Counted from the first letter of the stretch, positions 1-8,331 are shown. The stretch is DNA of 64,000 bases from Gluconacetobacter takamatsuzukensis (GCF_014174275.1 NZ_JABEQK010000009.1:110074-174073), one strand, 5' to 3'. Made by a program: numbers and translations. Notes: generated by a model not told the origin, from the sequence alone.

Positions 1-542
1 GCGGCCGCATCGAAATCACCTCGCAGCGCATCCTGTCCTACGCCCTGCCCGATTGTCCGGGCCATCCGGCATGGATGGCCCCCGACGAATGGCTGGGCGC
101 CGACCTGTCACATGCCTTTCCCTTCCACCTGATTTCCGATCAGCCTGCCCGGCGGCTGCACAGCCAGCTCGACCATGCCGAGCTCAGTCGCGCAGGCAAG
201 ATCGCCGGTCGCGAACCCGTCCATATCCACCCGGCAGACGCCACGGCGCGCGGCATCGCGGACGGCGACATCGTCGAGCTCTTCAACGACCGGGGCCGAT
301 GCCTGGCCGGCGCCGTCCTGTCGGCGCACATCATGCCCGGCGTCCTGCGTCTCTCGACGGGCGCCTGGGCCGATGGCGACGGCCCCCTCGACCGTCACGG
401 CAACCCCAATGTCCTGACCCGCGATCGCGGCGCCTCCGGCTTTTCCCAGGGCTGCGCGGCCCTCAGCTGCCTCGTCGGCATCCGCCGCGCCGACCATGTC
501 CCGCCCGTCCGCGCCTTCGACCCGCCGACCTTCATCGCCTGA
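1..542 (+). CDS. Molybdopterin oxidoreductase, C-terminal fragment (BisC/TorA-like)
   Basis: The gene enters from the left edge; codons are in phase from base 3 and it stops at 542, giving about 179 residues. The visible part looks like the C-terminal molydopterin-dinucleotide-binding domain of the biotin-sulfoxide/TMAO/DMSO reductase family. It has the typical features: a segment about residues being placed by 'HLISDQPARRLHSQLDH', then 'VHIHPADATARGIADGDIV', then the 'GVLRLSTGAW' and 'NPNVLTRDRGASGFSQG' stretches that close around the cofactor. The catalytic N-terminal part lies outside the window, so the substrate (biotin sulfoxide, methionine sulfoxide or an N-oxide) cannot be decided. It converges with the next gene, 5 bp away. 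Confidence 0.85.
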   Translation, partial: GRIEITSQRILSYALPDCPGHPAWMAPDEWLGADLSHAFPFHLISDQPARRLHSQLDHAELSRAGKIAGREPVHIHPADATARGIADGDIVELFNDRGRCLAGAVLSAHIMPGVLRLSTGAWADGDGPLDRHGNPNVLTRDRGASGFSQGCAALSCLVGIRRADHVPPVRAFDPPTFIA

Positions 543-547
543 CGCGC

Positions 548-1546
548 TCAATATCCCCGCACGGGGTCCACGACATCCAGCAGCGGCTCGCCGGCCAGAA
601 ACCGGGCGATATTCTCCTCGATCCGCCGGGTCCCCGCCGCCGCCACCTCCGGCCCCGACCACGAGACATGCGGCGTCAGCCGGACGCGCGGATGCCGATA
701 GAACGGGTGCCCGTCCGGCAGCGGCTCCTGGCTCGTCACATCCAGCGTCGCCGCCCCGATCCGTCCCGCATCCAGCGCGGCCAGCAGGGCGGCCTCATCC
801 ACCAGCCCGCCGCGCGCGACATTGACCAGATGCAGCCCCGGCTTCGCCCCGGCCAGCAAGGGCCCGTCCACGATGTTGCGGGTACGCGCCGTCAGCGGCA
901 GGGCCAGCACCAGATGGTCGGCCCGGGCCGCCAGTTCGCCCAGGCTGGCAGCGGGCTCGACCAGCGCCGTCTCCTCCGCCGTCCACGGCCGGCTGCGCCA
1001 TGCCAGCACGCGCATGCCAAAGGCACGAGCCCGCGCGGCCACCGCGTGGCCGATGGCCCCGTACCCCGCCAGGCCCACGGTCCTGCCCTCCAGCGACCCC
1101 AGCGTCACCCCCCTCTGGAGAGGGCCCGCCTGCGCCCGCCACTCGGCCGCCGAAGCCGGCCGAAGGGCATCGAAACGCTTCTCGTGCAACAGCAGCGCCG
1201 CCAGCACATATTCGGCAATCGGCACGGCCGCGTTCCCCCGCCCGCAGGTCACGACCCGATCCCGCAGCAACCAGTCGGGAAACGCATCGACCCCCGCCGA
1301 GACGATCTGCACCCAACGCGGCCCCCGCCCCCAGCCCGGCGGCGGGTCGGCGGGCGCGTTCTTCCAGGCGGCAAACGGGCCCGTCACCAGGATATCCGCC
1401 CCCGCCACATCCCAGGGCGCCGGCGCATCATGCGCCGCTTCGCTCAGCGCGATCCGGTCCGAAAATCGCGCGAACGCGGCGGTCCCGCGCGGCCCGGCCT
1501 GGTTGACGGCGCGCAGCAACCGCGTGTCCACGCACTCCACAGCCAT
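548..1546 (-). CDS. D-isomer-specific 2-hydroxyacid dehydrogenase
   Basis: This 332-residue NAD(P)-dependent dehydrogenase interconverts a 2-hydroxyacid and a 2-oxoacid in the cytoplasm. The Rossmann motif GLAGYGAIG is at about residues 158-166. The substrate Arg is in NVARGG (about 245), the Glu in TSQEPLP (about 274) and the acid/base His in TPHVSW (about 293). The frame extends upstream to 1657, but I chose the ATG at 1546 because GAAAGGA precedes it at suitable spacing and because family members begin near here. The closest style is the glyoxylate/hydroxypyruvate or phosphoglycerate-dehydrogenase-like subgroup; the exact substrate is unknown. It stands alone, with a hairpin separating it from rcnB-like. 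Confidence 0.85.
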   Translation of the reverse strand: MAVECVDTRLLRAVNQAGPRGTAAFARFSDRIALSEAAHDAPAPWDVAGADILVTGPFAAWKNAPADPPPGWGRGPRWVQIVSAGVDAFPDWLLRDRVVTCGRGNAAVPIAEYVLAALLLHEKRFDALRPASAAEWRAQAGPLQRGVTLGSLEGRTVGLAGYGAIGHAVAARARAFGMRVLAWRSRPWTAEETALVEPAASLGELAARADHLVLALPLTARTRNIVDGPLLAGAKPGLHLVNVARGGLVDEAALLAALDAGRIGAATLDVTSQEPLPDGHPFYRHPRVRLTPHVSWSGPEVAAAGTRRIEENIARFLAGEPLLDVVDPVRGY

Positions 1547-1705
1547 CGCCCCATCCTTTCCCGTTGCGCCGCCTCTTCGCTTAACGCCCGGGAAAAGAGC
1601 ACGACAATCCAGAAATACTGATGCAGCACTTTGATAAAGCGAATGGACTCGCGTCACGACCAGCCGCCGCCGCGACCGGTCCAGCGCCCCTTCCGATCCG
1701 GCAAA

Positions 1706-1730
1706 GGCCTGCCGCGCGAAGCGGCAGGCC
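1706..1730 (-). terminator. Hairpin terminator after the RcnB-like gene
   Basis: A perfect 10-bp stem (GGCCTGCCGC / GCGGCAGGCC) encloses a 5-nt loop, just beyond the stop of the minus-strand RcnB-like gene at 1746. Read on the minus strand it is followed only by TTTGCC, so the U-tract is short. It may be a weak intrinsic terminator or a transcript-stabilising hairpin. Confidence 0.55.
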
Positions 1731-1745
1731 CTCTCCGGCCCGGGC

Positions 1746-2189
1746 TCAGTAGGGGCCCGGTCCCATGGGTCCGGCCCCGTAGGAGCTGGCGATCACGCTG
1801 GAAATGATGCCCGTCGCCAGCGCCGTCAGCAGAAACTGGTTTCCATACTGGACCCAGTAATATCCCGGCGGCGGCGCATACAGGCCGCGATAGCGCCGCC
1901 AATCCTGCACCGCCCACATGCCCGAACGCGGGCCGTCATAACGGTCCCCGCGCCGCCAGATCCGGCCGCCGCCATTCTGCGGCCCCCCGCGATCATAGCC
2001 GTGCCCGCCACCGGGACCGCCGCCCGGGCCACCCCGGCCGCGATTATCGCCACGGTTGTCCGGCCCGCCACGCCCGTCATGGGCACCGGGCCCGCCCGGT
2101 CTGTCGGGCCCCCGCTGGTCGGCATAGGCGCCCGAGGTGCCCAAGGCCAGGCAGCTCACGACCAGACCGGCAATCAGTTTTGTTTTCAC
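1746..2189 (-). CDS. RcnB-like periplasmic protein
   Basis: The 147-residue protein starts at a GTG with AGGAG 7 nt upstream. Residues 1-23 form a signal peptide (hydrophobic core LIAGLVVSCLALG, cleavage near AYA-DQ). A Gly/Arg/Pro-rich low-complexity stretch follows (about 25-78), then a C-terminal domain with GDRYDGPRSG, WRRYRGLYAPPPGYYWVQYG and a hydrophobic LLTALATGIISSVI segment. This C-terminal pattern is that of the RcnB family, periplasmic proteins linked in E. coli to nickel/cobalt homeostasis. No rcnA-type efflux gene is adjacent, so a metal role here is only inferred from the family. Confidence 0.75.
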   Translation of the reverse strand: MKTKLIAGLVVSCLALGTSGAYADQRGPDRPGGPGAHDGRGGPDNRGDNRGRGGPGGGPGGGHGYDRGGPQNGGGRIWRRGDRYDGPRSGMWAVQDWRRYRGLYAPPPGYYWVQYGNQFLLTALATGIISSVIASSYGAGPMGPGPY

Positions 2190-2404
2190 CCGAATCTCCT
2201 TTTACAGGTCCCGGAGCATGTTGCCGACTTGTGGCGAAATCCAGACACAATCCCCCGTCCCAAGTTACAAAATGTTCGGAAAAAAGGCGCGACAATGAAT
2301 GACCGACAGCCTTCTTGCAGCCGCTTCCGAAGCGGCCCTTGTCCCGGCGCCCCGTCGTTCATAGCTCAACAGGTACAACCCGCGGTCAGCCAACGGAGAC
2401 GCAT

Positions 2405-3067
2405 ATGAAAATCGGCATTATCGGCGCCGGCCATATCGGCGGCACCCTGACCCGGCGCCTGACGGGGCTGGGCCATACCGTCCTGGTGGCCAATTCCCGA
2501 AGCCCCGAGACCTTGGCCGACCTCGCGGCAGAAACCGGGGCCACGGCCGTCACGCCGCACGAGGCGGTGAAGGATGTCGACCTGATCGTGCTGACAATCC
2601 CGGAGAAGAACGTCCCCCATTTGCCCCACGGCCTGTTCGCGGACGTGCCGCCCGCATTGCCGGTCGTCGATACCGGCAATTACTATCCCCAGCAGCGGGA
2701 CGGCCGGATCGCGGCGATCGAGGACGGAACGCCGGAAAGCCGCTGGGTCGGGCAGACGATCGGCCACCCGGTCATCAAGGCCTTCAACACTATCTACTCC
2801 CTCCACCTGCTGGAAAACGGCAAGCCACAGGGAACGCACGGCCGCATCGCCCTGCCCGTCGCGGGCGACGACCCCACGGCCAAGGCCATCGTGCTGGACC
2901 TGGTGAACGATCTCGGCTTCGACCCGGTCGATGCCGGCAGGCTGGACGAATCCTGGCGCCAGCAGCCCGGCACGCCGGTCTACGCCGCCGACCTGGACAT
3001 TGCCGGCGTGAAAAAAGCCCTGGCCGAGGCCCGGCCCGAACGCACCGCCCAATGGAAGGCCGCATGA
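2405..3067 (+). CDS. NADP-dependent oxidoreductase, F420-reductase-like Rossmann protein
   Basis: This 220-residue protein starts at the ATG at 2405, preceded by GGAG 5 nt upstream; codons upstream of it are unlikely to be coding. The N-terminus MKIGIIGAGHIGGTLTRRL is a GxGxxG dinucleotide-binding fold, followed by VANSRSPETL, where the Ser-Arg favours NADP(H). The overall plan matches the 'NADP oxidoreductase, coenzyme F420-dependent' family, which in bacteria mostly contains F420-independent enzymes of unknown substrate. The stop overlaps the next gene's start (ATGA), so the two are translationally coupled. Confidence 0.75.
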   Translation: MKIGIIGAGHIGGTLTRRLTGLGHTVLVANSRSPETLADLAAETGATAVTPHEAVKDVDLIVLTIPEKNVPHLPHGLFADVPPALPVVDTGNYYPQQRDGRIAAIEDGTPESRWVGQTIGHPVIKAFNTIYSLHLLENGKPQGTHGRIALPVAGDDPTAKAIVLDLVNDLGFDPVDAGRLDESWRQQPGTPVYAADLDIAGVKKALAEARPERTAQWKAA

Positions 3068-3492
3068 CGCTGACACCCGAGCCGATCCGCCTGACCGGGA
3101 CGATCGCCAGCTACCATGCCCATGTCTATTTCGAAGGCCCGGACCAGCGCGCGGCCGCCGAACGCCTGCGCACCGCCATCGCCGAGCGCTTCGTCGTGCG
3201 CCTCGGCCGCTGGCACGAGGCACCGGTGGGGCCGCATACGCTGCCCATGTATCAGGTCGCCTTCGAGACCACCCTGTTCGCGACGCTGGTACCCTGGCTG
3301 ATGCTCAATCATCAGGACCTGAGCATCCTGATCCACCCGAACACCCGCTTCCCCCGCCGCGACCACCTGCGCGACGGTGCATGGCTCGGCCCCCGCCGCG
3401 CATTGCTGGTCGAACGCCTGCCGGAGGACGCACCGGAGGCCGACGGAGCCGGGGTTGCGAATACCCAACCGGCCCGGCCCCTGCCGGTCTGA
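3064..3492 (+). CDS. DOPA 4,5-dioxygenase family protein
   Basis: This 142-residue small protein is of the DOPA 4,5-dioxygenase family, non-haem iron extradiol ring-cleaving enzymes known from plant and fungal pigment formation and found widely in bacteria with unknown substrates. Candidate metal-ligand histidines sit in SYHAHVYFEG, GPHTLPMYQVAF and LILIHPNT-like contexts (as read: SILIHPNT). I chose the ATG at 3064 because it overlaps the stop of the preceding reductase (ATGA) and has GGAAGG upstream; a start 12 nt earlier is possible. Coupling to an NADP oxidoreductase suggests a two-step conversion of a small, possibly aromatic, substrate. Confidence 0.75.
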   Translation: MTLTPEPIRLTGTIASYHAHVYFEGPDQRAAAERLRTAIAERFVVRLGRWHEAPVGPHTLPMYQVAFETTLFATLVPWLMLNHQDLSILIHPNTRFPRRDHLRDGAWLGPRRALLVERLPEDAPEADGAGVANTQPARPLPV

Positions 3493-3523
3493 GAACCATC
3501 CTGCCGACGGAAGCCGGACTCCC

Positions 3524-4876
3524 CTACCCGGCCAGTTCCTCGAGAAGCGCTTCGGCATGAAGCAGCAACCGGTCCGCATCCCCGGTGGTGAACACCAGGG
3601 GCGGACGGATCTTGAGGATATTGGCGTGCACACCCGTCGCGGAAATCAGGACATGCCGGTCCCTCAGGCCATTGACGATCCGCGCCGCCAACGCGCCGTC
3701 CGGCTCCCGACTCACCGGGTCCGTCACCATCTCCACCCCGACATACAGGCCAACACCGCGAATATCGCCGATGACCGGAAAGCGCCCCTGCAATCGCGCA
3801 AAACCGGCACGGATATAATCGCCGACCCGGTCCGCGTTCTCCGGCAGCTTTTCCTCCCGCAGGATGTCGAGCGTGGCCTGCGCGGCCGCGATCGCTACCG
3901 CATTACCGCCGAACGTATTGAAATAGCGTATATCCCGCCCAAAGCCGGCAACGATGTCCGAACGGACGACCAGCGCCGCGACGGGGAAGCCGTTGCCCAT
4001 CGGCTTGCCCATCGTCACCATGTCGGGGTCGACGCCATGGCGGCGATATCCCCAGAAGGCGCGACCGGTGCGCCCGAATCCGGCCTGCACCTCATCGGCG
4101 ATAAAGACCCCGCCACGCCTGCGGACAAGGTCCGCCACAGGCGCGAGCAGATCGGCCGGCGCGTCGTAAATCCCGTCCGATGAGAAGATGGAATCGCAGA
4201 TAAACGCGGCCAGCCCGTTGCCATGCCGCTCCAGATCATCGATCTGCCGTTCCACCTGTTCGAGAAACCACGGAACCATCGTGTCGCGCGGAATCCGATA
4301 GGAATCGGGCGTGGGAACCTGCCTCACCCACTGGCCCAGCGGCGAACGACGCCCCAGCGAAGGCGAGAGTCCCGCCGTGAGGAACGAATTCCCGTGATAC
4401 GCCTCGGAGGTGATAATGACCCCGTTCCTGCCGGTCCGATGCTGCGCGATACGCAGCGCCAGATCATTGGCCTCCGACCCGGTACAGGTGAACATGATAT
4501 GGCCGTCAGCGGCCAGTTGGCCGCCGAAGCCGGGCAGAATCGCCTCGGCATAGCGCAGGATGGGCTCCTGCACGTAGCGCGTATGCGTACACAGCCGCGC
4601 GGCCTGCGCCGCAATCGCCTCCACGACCCGCGGATGTGCATGCCCCACCCCGACGACATTGTTGTAGGCGTCGAGATATTCCTCGCCATTCTGGTCATAC
4701 AGAAACACGCCGCTGCCGCGTTCGATACGCAACGGATTTTCATAGAATAGCCGATAGGCCGGGCCGAGCAACCGCATCCGCCGCGCGATCATGTCGCCCG
4801 TCTCGCCATCGCGTTCCGCCACCCGGCTGGGATCGAAGGCATTGACCATCGTCGCGTGCTGCCTCGCGGACGTCAT
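3524..4876 (-). CDS. Class III pyridoxal-phosphate aminotransferase
   Basis: This 450-residue cytoplasmic aminotransferase belongs to the class III (omega-amino acid/alanine-glyoxylate) family. Visible landmarks are GSEAND (about 133-138), the PLP-phosphate/ring region with AYHGN, the Asp-containing DEVQAGFGR (about 261-269) and the Schiff-base Lys in TMGKPMGNG (about 291). An ATG at 4876 with a GGGGGG tract 5 nt upstream is preferred to the GTG at 4882, which would lie against the same tract. It resembles alanine-glyoxylate aminotransferase 2-like or phospholyase-like members; the amino donor is unknown. Its 5' end lies about 50 bp outside the left end of the island, so island insertion may have changed its upstream region. 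Confidence 0.85.
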   Translation of the reverse strand: MTSARQHATMVNAFDPSRVAERDGETGDMIARRMRLLGPAYRLFYENPLRIERGSGVFLYDQNGEEYLDAYNNVVGVGHAHPRVVEAIAAQAARLCTHTRYVQEPILRYAEAILPGFGGQLAADGHIMFTCTGSEANDLALRIAQHRTGRNGVIITSEAYHGNSFLTAGLSPSLGRRSPLGQWVRQVPTPDSYRIPRDTMVPWFLEQVERQIDDLERHGNGLAAFICDSIFSSDGIYDAPADLLAPVADLVRRRGGVFIADEVQAGFGRTGRAFWGYRRHGVDPDMVTMGKPMGNGFPVAALVVRSDIVAGFGRDIRYFNTFGGNAVAIAAAQATLDILREEKLPENADRVGDYIRAGFARLQGRFPVIGDIRGVGLYVGVEMVTDPVSREPDGALAARIVNGLRDRHVLISATGVHANILKIRPPLVFTTGDADRLLLHAEALLEELAG

Positions 4877-4925
4877 GTTCACCCCCCAGAACGACGAAAG
4901 TCGCCTTGCGGTGGCTTTCTCGTAT

Positions 4926-4990
4926 CCGACTGATTTTCAACGAAAATCTGGAGCGGGCGATAGGATTCGAACCCACGACCCCAACCTTGG
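4926..4990. repeat. attL: displaced 3' fragment of tRNA-Gly
   Basis: This copy of the att repeat holds a 42-nt tRNA remnant (4949-4990, minus orientation: CCA end, acceptor 3' strand, T-arm and half the anticodon stem). After CCTTGG the sequence departs completely from tRNA, so D-arm and 5' acceptor are missing and it cannot be a working tRNA. Compared with the right copy it has one base change in the T-stem (GATAGGATT versus GATGGGATT) and a small difference in the dyad GATTTTC-GAAAATC next to the CCA end. Such drift suggests the insertion is not very recent. Confidence 0.88.
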
Positions 4991-5112
4991 AAAAATTGGC
5001 GGAACCCTACGCCGGGGTTCGCCTGACTCCCATATTTTACTATAAAACAATATGTTATGCGAAACCTCCCGCTCTGTAGTGCGCCCGGATTTGCTCCGGT
5101 TTTCAACCATCC

Positions 5113-5134
5113 GCTTACAAAATGCTTACATTCC
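5113..5134. promoter_or_regulatory. Predicted integrase arm-type sites, left end
   Basis: GCTTACAAAATGCTTACA contains two GCTTACA-type repeats 11 bp apart, one helical turn. The same motif with the following TTCC recurs in the same orientation at 31771-31792, inside the other end of the island. A further inverted GTAAGC is at about 5153. Paired arm repeats beside both att cores are typical of tyrosine-integrase binding sites. This copy lies within 75 bp of the integrase start, so the integrase may also repress itself. Confidence 0.65.
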
Positions 5135-5184
5135 GTCGCTGACCTCGACAACGTAAGCAGGAAGCGCGGTGACGGGGAAGCGCC

Positions 5185-6657
5185 ATGGCGAAATTGACAA
5201 AACGGGCTGTCGACGCCCTGAAGGCTCCAAAGAAAGGGCAAGCGTTCCTTTGGGACAGCGGGTTGCGAGGATTCGGTGTCAGAATCATTCCCTCTGGCCT
5301 GAAGACCTTCATCTTGCAATATCGCAATGCCGACGATCGCAGCCGACGCATTGGGCTCGGTCGATTCGGAGCCATCACCGTCGAAGAAGCCCGCGATCTT
5401 GCGAAGATCAAGCTGGGCCTGCTCGCTCACGGAAAAGACCCGGCAGAGGAGGTCGAGGCGCGCAAGCAAATCACGATCGCCGCCCTTTGCGATTGGTATC
5501 TACAAGAAGCCACGGTCGGGCGGATCACCGGTCGCCGACATCGACCGATCAAAGCATCGACGCTCGCGATGGACAAGAGCCGAATCGAGACACACATCAA
5601 ACCACTCCTTGGCAAGCGGCTAGTACACTCGGTTAAAGTGGTCGATATAGAGGGAATGCAGGCCGACATCGTGGCCGGAAAAACGGCCCAACCCCGCAGC
5701 ACCAAGCGAGGCGGCGCCACGACCGGCGGGCCAGGTGTCGCCTCCCGAGCACTTTCCACTCTCCAAAGTATTCTCGGTCACGCTGCGCGCCTTGATAAGA
5801 TCGCCGCTCACCCCTGTCAGGGCGCACGCAGGCTTGCGGGGAATAAGAAGCAGCGGAGGCTGAGCATTGCTGAGATCGAGAAGCTCGGCAGCGCCATGGC
5901 TTACGCGCAGCATGGTGGGGAAAGCCCGATTGCGCTGGCAATCGTACGCTTCCTGCTGCTGACCGGCTTCCGAATTTCCGAAGCGCAAGGGATGCGGCGC
6001 GCATGGGTTCGTCCCGAGGGCGGCCATATCGATTTCGCCGACACCAAGAGCGGCGCCCAGATTCGAGCCATCGGACCGGCCGCAATGCAGGTTCTTCAGA
6101 ACCAGCCAATCCGCAAGGAGTCTCCATATGTCTTTCCGTCCGATATCAGTGAAGGACATTATACAGCGGCGAAAGCCTGCCTTGAGAGACTCTGCGCTTC
6201 GGTGGGCATCGAAGGTGTCACACCACATACGCTACGGCACACCTTCGGCAGCGTCGCGGGTGATCTTGGTTTCTCCGAACTGACGATCAGGGCGCTTCTC
6301 GGCCATGCCGCGCAGAGTGTAACCCAAGGTTATGTGCATATCGACGAAGCCTTGAAGCTCGCCGTCAGCCGCACCTACGACAAGATCGCGTTTCTGCTGA
6401 ATGAAAAGGACAAGGCGGGCCGGGCTGAAGGGGCTGGCAGCGTGACGGTATCGGCGGGATACAAAGACCACTTGCTGCCAAAATGCCTCGTCAACCTATT
6501 GCAGTTATTGCAGTTGTACCTTCCAGATAGCCCGCCTGCATGGTCGCGCTGTACGCGGAGAACGCTATCGGGCTGGCGTTCCTCATGGCCATTGGAAAAC
6601 CACGACTTGCATCGCCGGCTTGCGCCTCACGGGTATGACTGCACCCTTCGTGCATGA
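5185..6657 (+). CDS. int: Tyrosine integrase, P4 type, of the tRNA-Gly island
   Basis: This 490-residue site-specific recombinase would integrate and excise the island at tRNA-Gly. The N-terminal arm-binding DUF4102-like domain (about 1-90) has FLWDSGLRGFGVRI and RRIGLGRFG. A SAM-like core-binding domain spans about 95-215. The catalytic domain carries R263 (TGFRISEAQ), H348-x-x-R351 (PHTLRHTFG), H374 (LLGHAAQS) and Y383 (TQGYVH). The ATG at 5185 has GGGGAAG 5 nt upstream. The catalytic fold ends near residue 410; the last roughly 80 residues look like read-through, because on the other strand the same DNA carries the remnant of an RND pump gene. Activity is plausible since all catalytic residues are present. 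Confidence 0.92.
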   Translation: MAKLTKRAVDALKAPKKGQAFLWDSGLRGFGVRIIPSGLKTFILQYRNADDRSRRIGLGRFGAITVEEARDLAKIKLGLLAHGKDPAEEVEARKQITIAALCDWYLQEATVGRITGRRHRPIKASTLAMDKSRIETHIKPLLGKRLVHSVKVVDIEGMQADIVAGKTAQPRSTKRGGATTGGPGVASRALSTLQSILGHAARLDKIAAHPCQGARRLAGNKKQRRLSIAEIEKLGSAMAYAQHGGESPIALAIVRFLLLTGFRISEAQGMRRAWVRPEGGHIDFADTKSGAQIRAIGPAAMQVLQNQPIRKESPYVFPSDISEGHYTAAKACLERLCASVGIEGVTPHTLRHTFGSVAGDLGFSELTIRALLGHAAQSVTQGYVHIDEALKLAVSRTYDKIAFLLNEKDKAGRAEGAGSVTVSAGYKDHLLPKCLVNLLQLLQLYLPDSPPAWSRCTRRTLSGWRSSWPLENHDLHRRLAPHGYDCTLRA

Positions 6658-6808
6658 AGGGCGCCACCAGTCGGGCCATCGTTTCGGGCGAGGCCCGGGC
6701 GCTGGAAGCGAAGACCGAGATCACCGGCAGGCTGACATCGGGCAGGTCGGAGACCGGCGGCAACATGGCCGTGACGGGCCGGCGCACAAAAAGAGCGACC
6801 AGCTTCAC
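6640..6808 (-). pseudogene. Remnant of an RND efflux permease N-terminus
   Basis: Read on the minus strand from a GTG at 6808, the first 50 or so residues (MKLVALFVRRPVTAM, PVSDLPDVSLPVISV, ETMARLVAP) match the N-terminus of the intact RND permease at 28366-31623. About 19 residues of the first membrane helix are deleted and the match ends near 6655. The frame stays open to 6491, but the rest shows no RND similarity that I recognise. It lies downstream of the Fur-like gene exactly as the intact RND gene lies downstream of the Fur-like pseudogene in the right arm, so it marks decay of a once symmetrical cassette. Confidence 0.75.
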
Positions 6809-6899
6809 TCCGAAATCAGCCCGGGCCCATCACGCGGGCCTTATTCAGCAAGACGCTCGGGATGACGGCTTTCCAGCCCGGCGAAGGACTGTCACCGTT

Positions 6900-7421
6900 T
6901 CAGGCGCACTGTTCGCCGGACGGCAGGAGCGTGATGGCGGCGCTGCGGATCGTCAGTCCCCGCTCCATCGAGAGCTGGCGCAAGAAGGCCGCGACCTCGG
7001 GCAAGTCACAACGGGTTTTGCGGCCCGTCCCCGCTTCCAGGAACATCACCAGCGGCGGCTCGTCGTCTGCCATGCCCCGCGTGTCCGATGCGATACTGTA
7101 GCGCCACACCCGGTCGAGACCACCTTTGCGGACCAGGACGCCGCGATCGGTCATGATGTTGAGATTGCGTTGAAGCGAACCGCAACTGGGCGCGTTGCCG
7201 CCGGTCATTTCAGTTATCGTCTTCCAGATCTCGATCGCCGACGCCTCGTCCCCCGCGCGCAGAAGGCCATGCAGCAGGACGTCACGCAGATCCGTCATCT
7301 TGATCCCCGCCTGGGCACAACGGGCACGCAGGCCGTGGACTGCCTGGCGATCCGCACGATAGCGGGCGGGAATGGCGTGAAGCGTCGGCGGAGACCGGCG
7401 GCGTTCGGACAGGACATTCAT
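6900..7421 (-). CDS. Fur-like winged-helix protein without the usual metal site
   Basis: This 173-residue protein follows the Fur plan: RARCAQAGIKMTDLRDVLLHGLLRAG (as LRARCAQAGIKMT then DLRDVLLHGL), the ASAIEIWKTI helix, a recognition-helix equivalent in CGSLQRNLNIMTDRGVLV, the wing VWRYSI, and a C-terminal PEVAAFLRQLSMERGLTIRS matching Fur's dimerisation helix. The His-rich HHxH and CxxC elements of normal Fur are absent; the equivalent stretch reads PLVMFLEAGTGRKTRC. It may therefore bind DNA independently of iron, or sense something else. The start ATG has GAGGAG upstream. It is the last intact gene of the pepSY-exbB-exbD-tonB operon. Its paralogue at 27810-28263 is frameshifted. The Fur relationship is my own reading and moderately certain. 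Confidence 0.65.
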   Translation of the reverse strand: MNVLSERRRSPPTLHAIPARYRADRQAVHGLRARCAQAGIKMTDLRDVLLHGLLRAGDEASAIEIWKTITEMTGGNAPSCGSLQRNLNIMTDRGVLVRKGGLDRVWRYSIASDTRGMADDEPPLVMFLEAGTGRKTRCDLPEVAAFLRQLSMERGLTIRSAAITLLPSGEQCA

Positions 7422-7458
7422 GGCAACTCTCCTCGGACGGCATGACCGGCAACCGATG

Positions 7459-8331
7459 TCAGGTCCGGTCCTTGTTGAGGTAAAACTCGACGGGCACGGT
7501 GAGGGTAACGGGGTCGCCCTTTACGTCATCGGGGGGGGACGGAAGGGGATCGGCGCGTTTCGGTAGCGCCACAGCTTCCTGGTCCAGCAGTTCGTGGCCG
7601 GAACTGCTTTCCAGCCGCACCGACAGCACATGACCTTTGCGGTCCATGGAGAAGGTGACAGTGGGCACGCCTTCCTGATGGTCTTCCTGCGCCTCCGCCG
7701 GATACCGTTTGAACTGCTCCAGCCGCGCCAGCAGCGCGCCCTGCCAGGTCACGGGATCATGCGAGGCATGGGTAGAGGACGCACCCGGCGCCGGGGCCGC
7801 CTGCGTGGGTGCCGGAGGGACATCGGAGGATGGCGGGGCCGTGGTTTCGGTCGCCGGCGGCAGCTTGTCCGGCGCCTTCACCTTCTGGTTCGGGACGGGC
7901 TTGACCTTCTTCTTCAGCAATTTAGGCTTTTCGGGTTTGGGCACCGGAACTGGGGGATTGGGCGCGGGCGACGGCGGGGCCGTCAGCTTGGGCGGCGGAT
8001 CGGGCTGCGGGATCACCTGCGAGAGCGTTTGCTGTGGGCCGATAGCGGCATCGGTCGGCGGTGTCGGAGTGGAGATCGGCTCGGGCGCCAGATCGACCGC
8101 AATCGCGGCCGGGGGGGATTCCGGCGTGGGCATGACCGGCGGCGGCAAGCGCATGATCCACCAGACCGCGCCGGCAGTCACCGCGAGAACCGTCAGAAAC
8201 GAGAGCCCCCAGCGGATCGCGTCCTCGCGCTGTGTCCGGTTCAATTGTGCCTTCTGCCAGTCGGCAAAGGAAAACGGAGCCCCGGCCATCGCTTCGTCTC
8301 CCGTCTCCGCAATGTCCGCCATGCCATTCAT
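7459..8331 (-). CDS. tonB: Energy transducer TonB (left cassette)
   Basis: This 290-residue inner-membrane-anchored protein passes proton-motive energy from ExbB/ExbD to outer-membrane receptors. A cytoplasmic N-terminus of about 40 residues precedes one membrane helix (WGLSFLTVLAVTAGAVWWIM, about 41-60). A Pro-rich periplasmic spacer with Pro-Lys repeats follows (about 65-185), then a TonB C-terminal domain (about 200-290) with QGALLARLEQFKRYPAEA, GVPTVTFSMDRKGHV and ELLDQEAVAL. The start overlaps the exbD stop (ATGA). A close paralogue lies at 26832-27704. Sharing an operon with the PepSY gene, under an ECF-type promoter, suggests that it serves the two island transducers. Confidence 0.93.
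   Translation of the reverse strand: MNGMADIAETGDEAMAGAPFSFADWQKAQLNRTQREDAIRWGLSFLTVLAVTAGAVWWIMRLPPPVMPTPESPPAAIAVDLAPEPISTPTPPTDAAIGPQQTLSQVIPQPDPPPKLTAPPSPAPNPPVPVPKPEKPKLLKKKVKPVPNQKVKAPDKLPPATETTAPPSSDVPPAPTQAAPAPGASSTHASHDPVTWQGALLARLEQFKRYPAEAQEDHQEGVPTVTFSMDRKGHVLSVRLESSSGHELLDQEAVALPKRADPLPSPPDDVKGDPVTLTVPVEFYLNKDRT

Noticed and set aside
4949..4990. Possible second tRNA-Gly gene
   Set aside because: Only the 3' 42 nt are present; D-arm and 5' acceptor strand are missing, so it is an att fragment.
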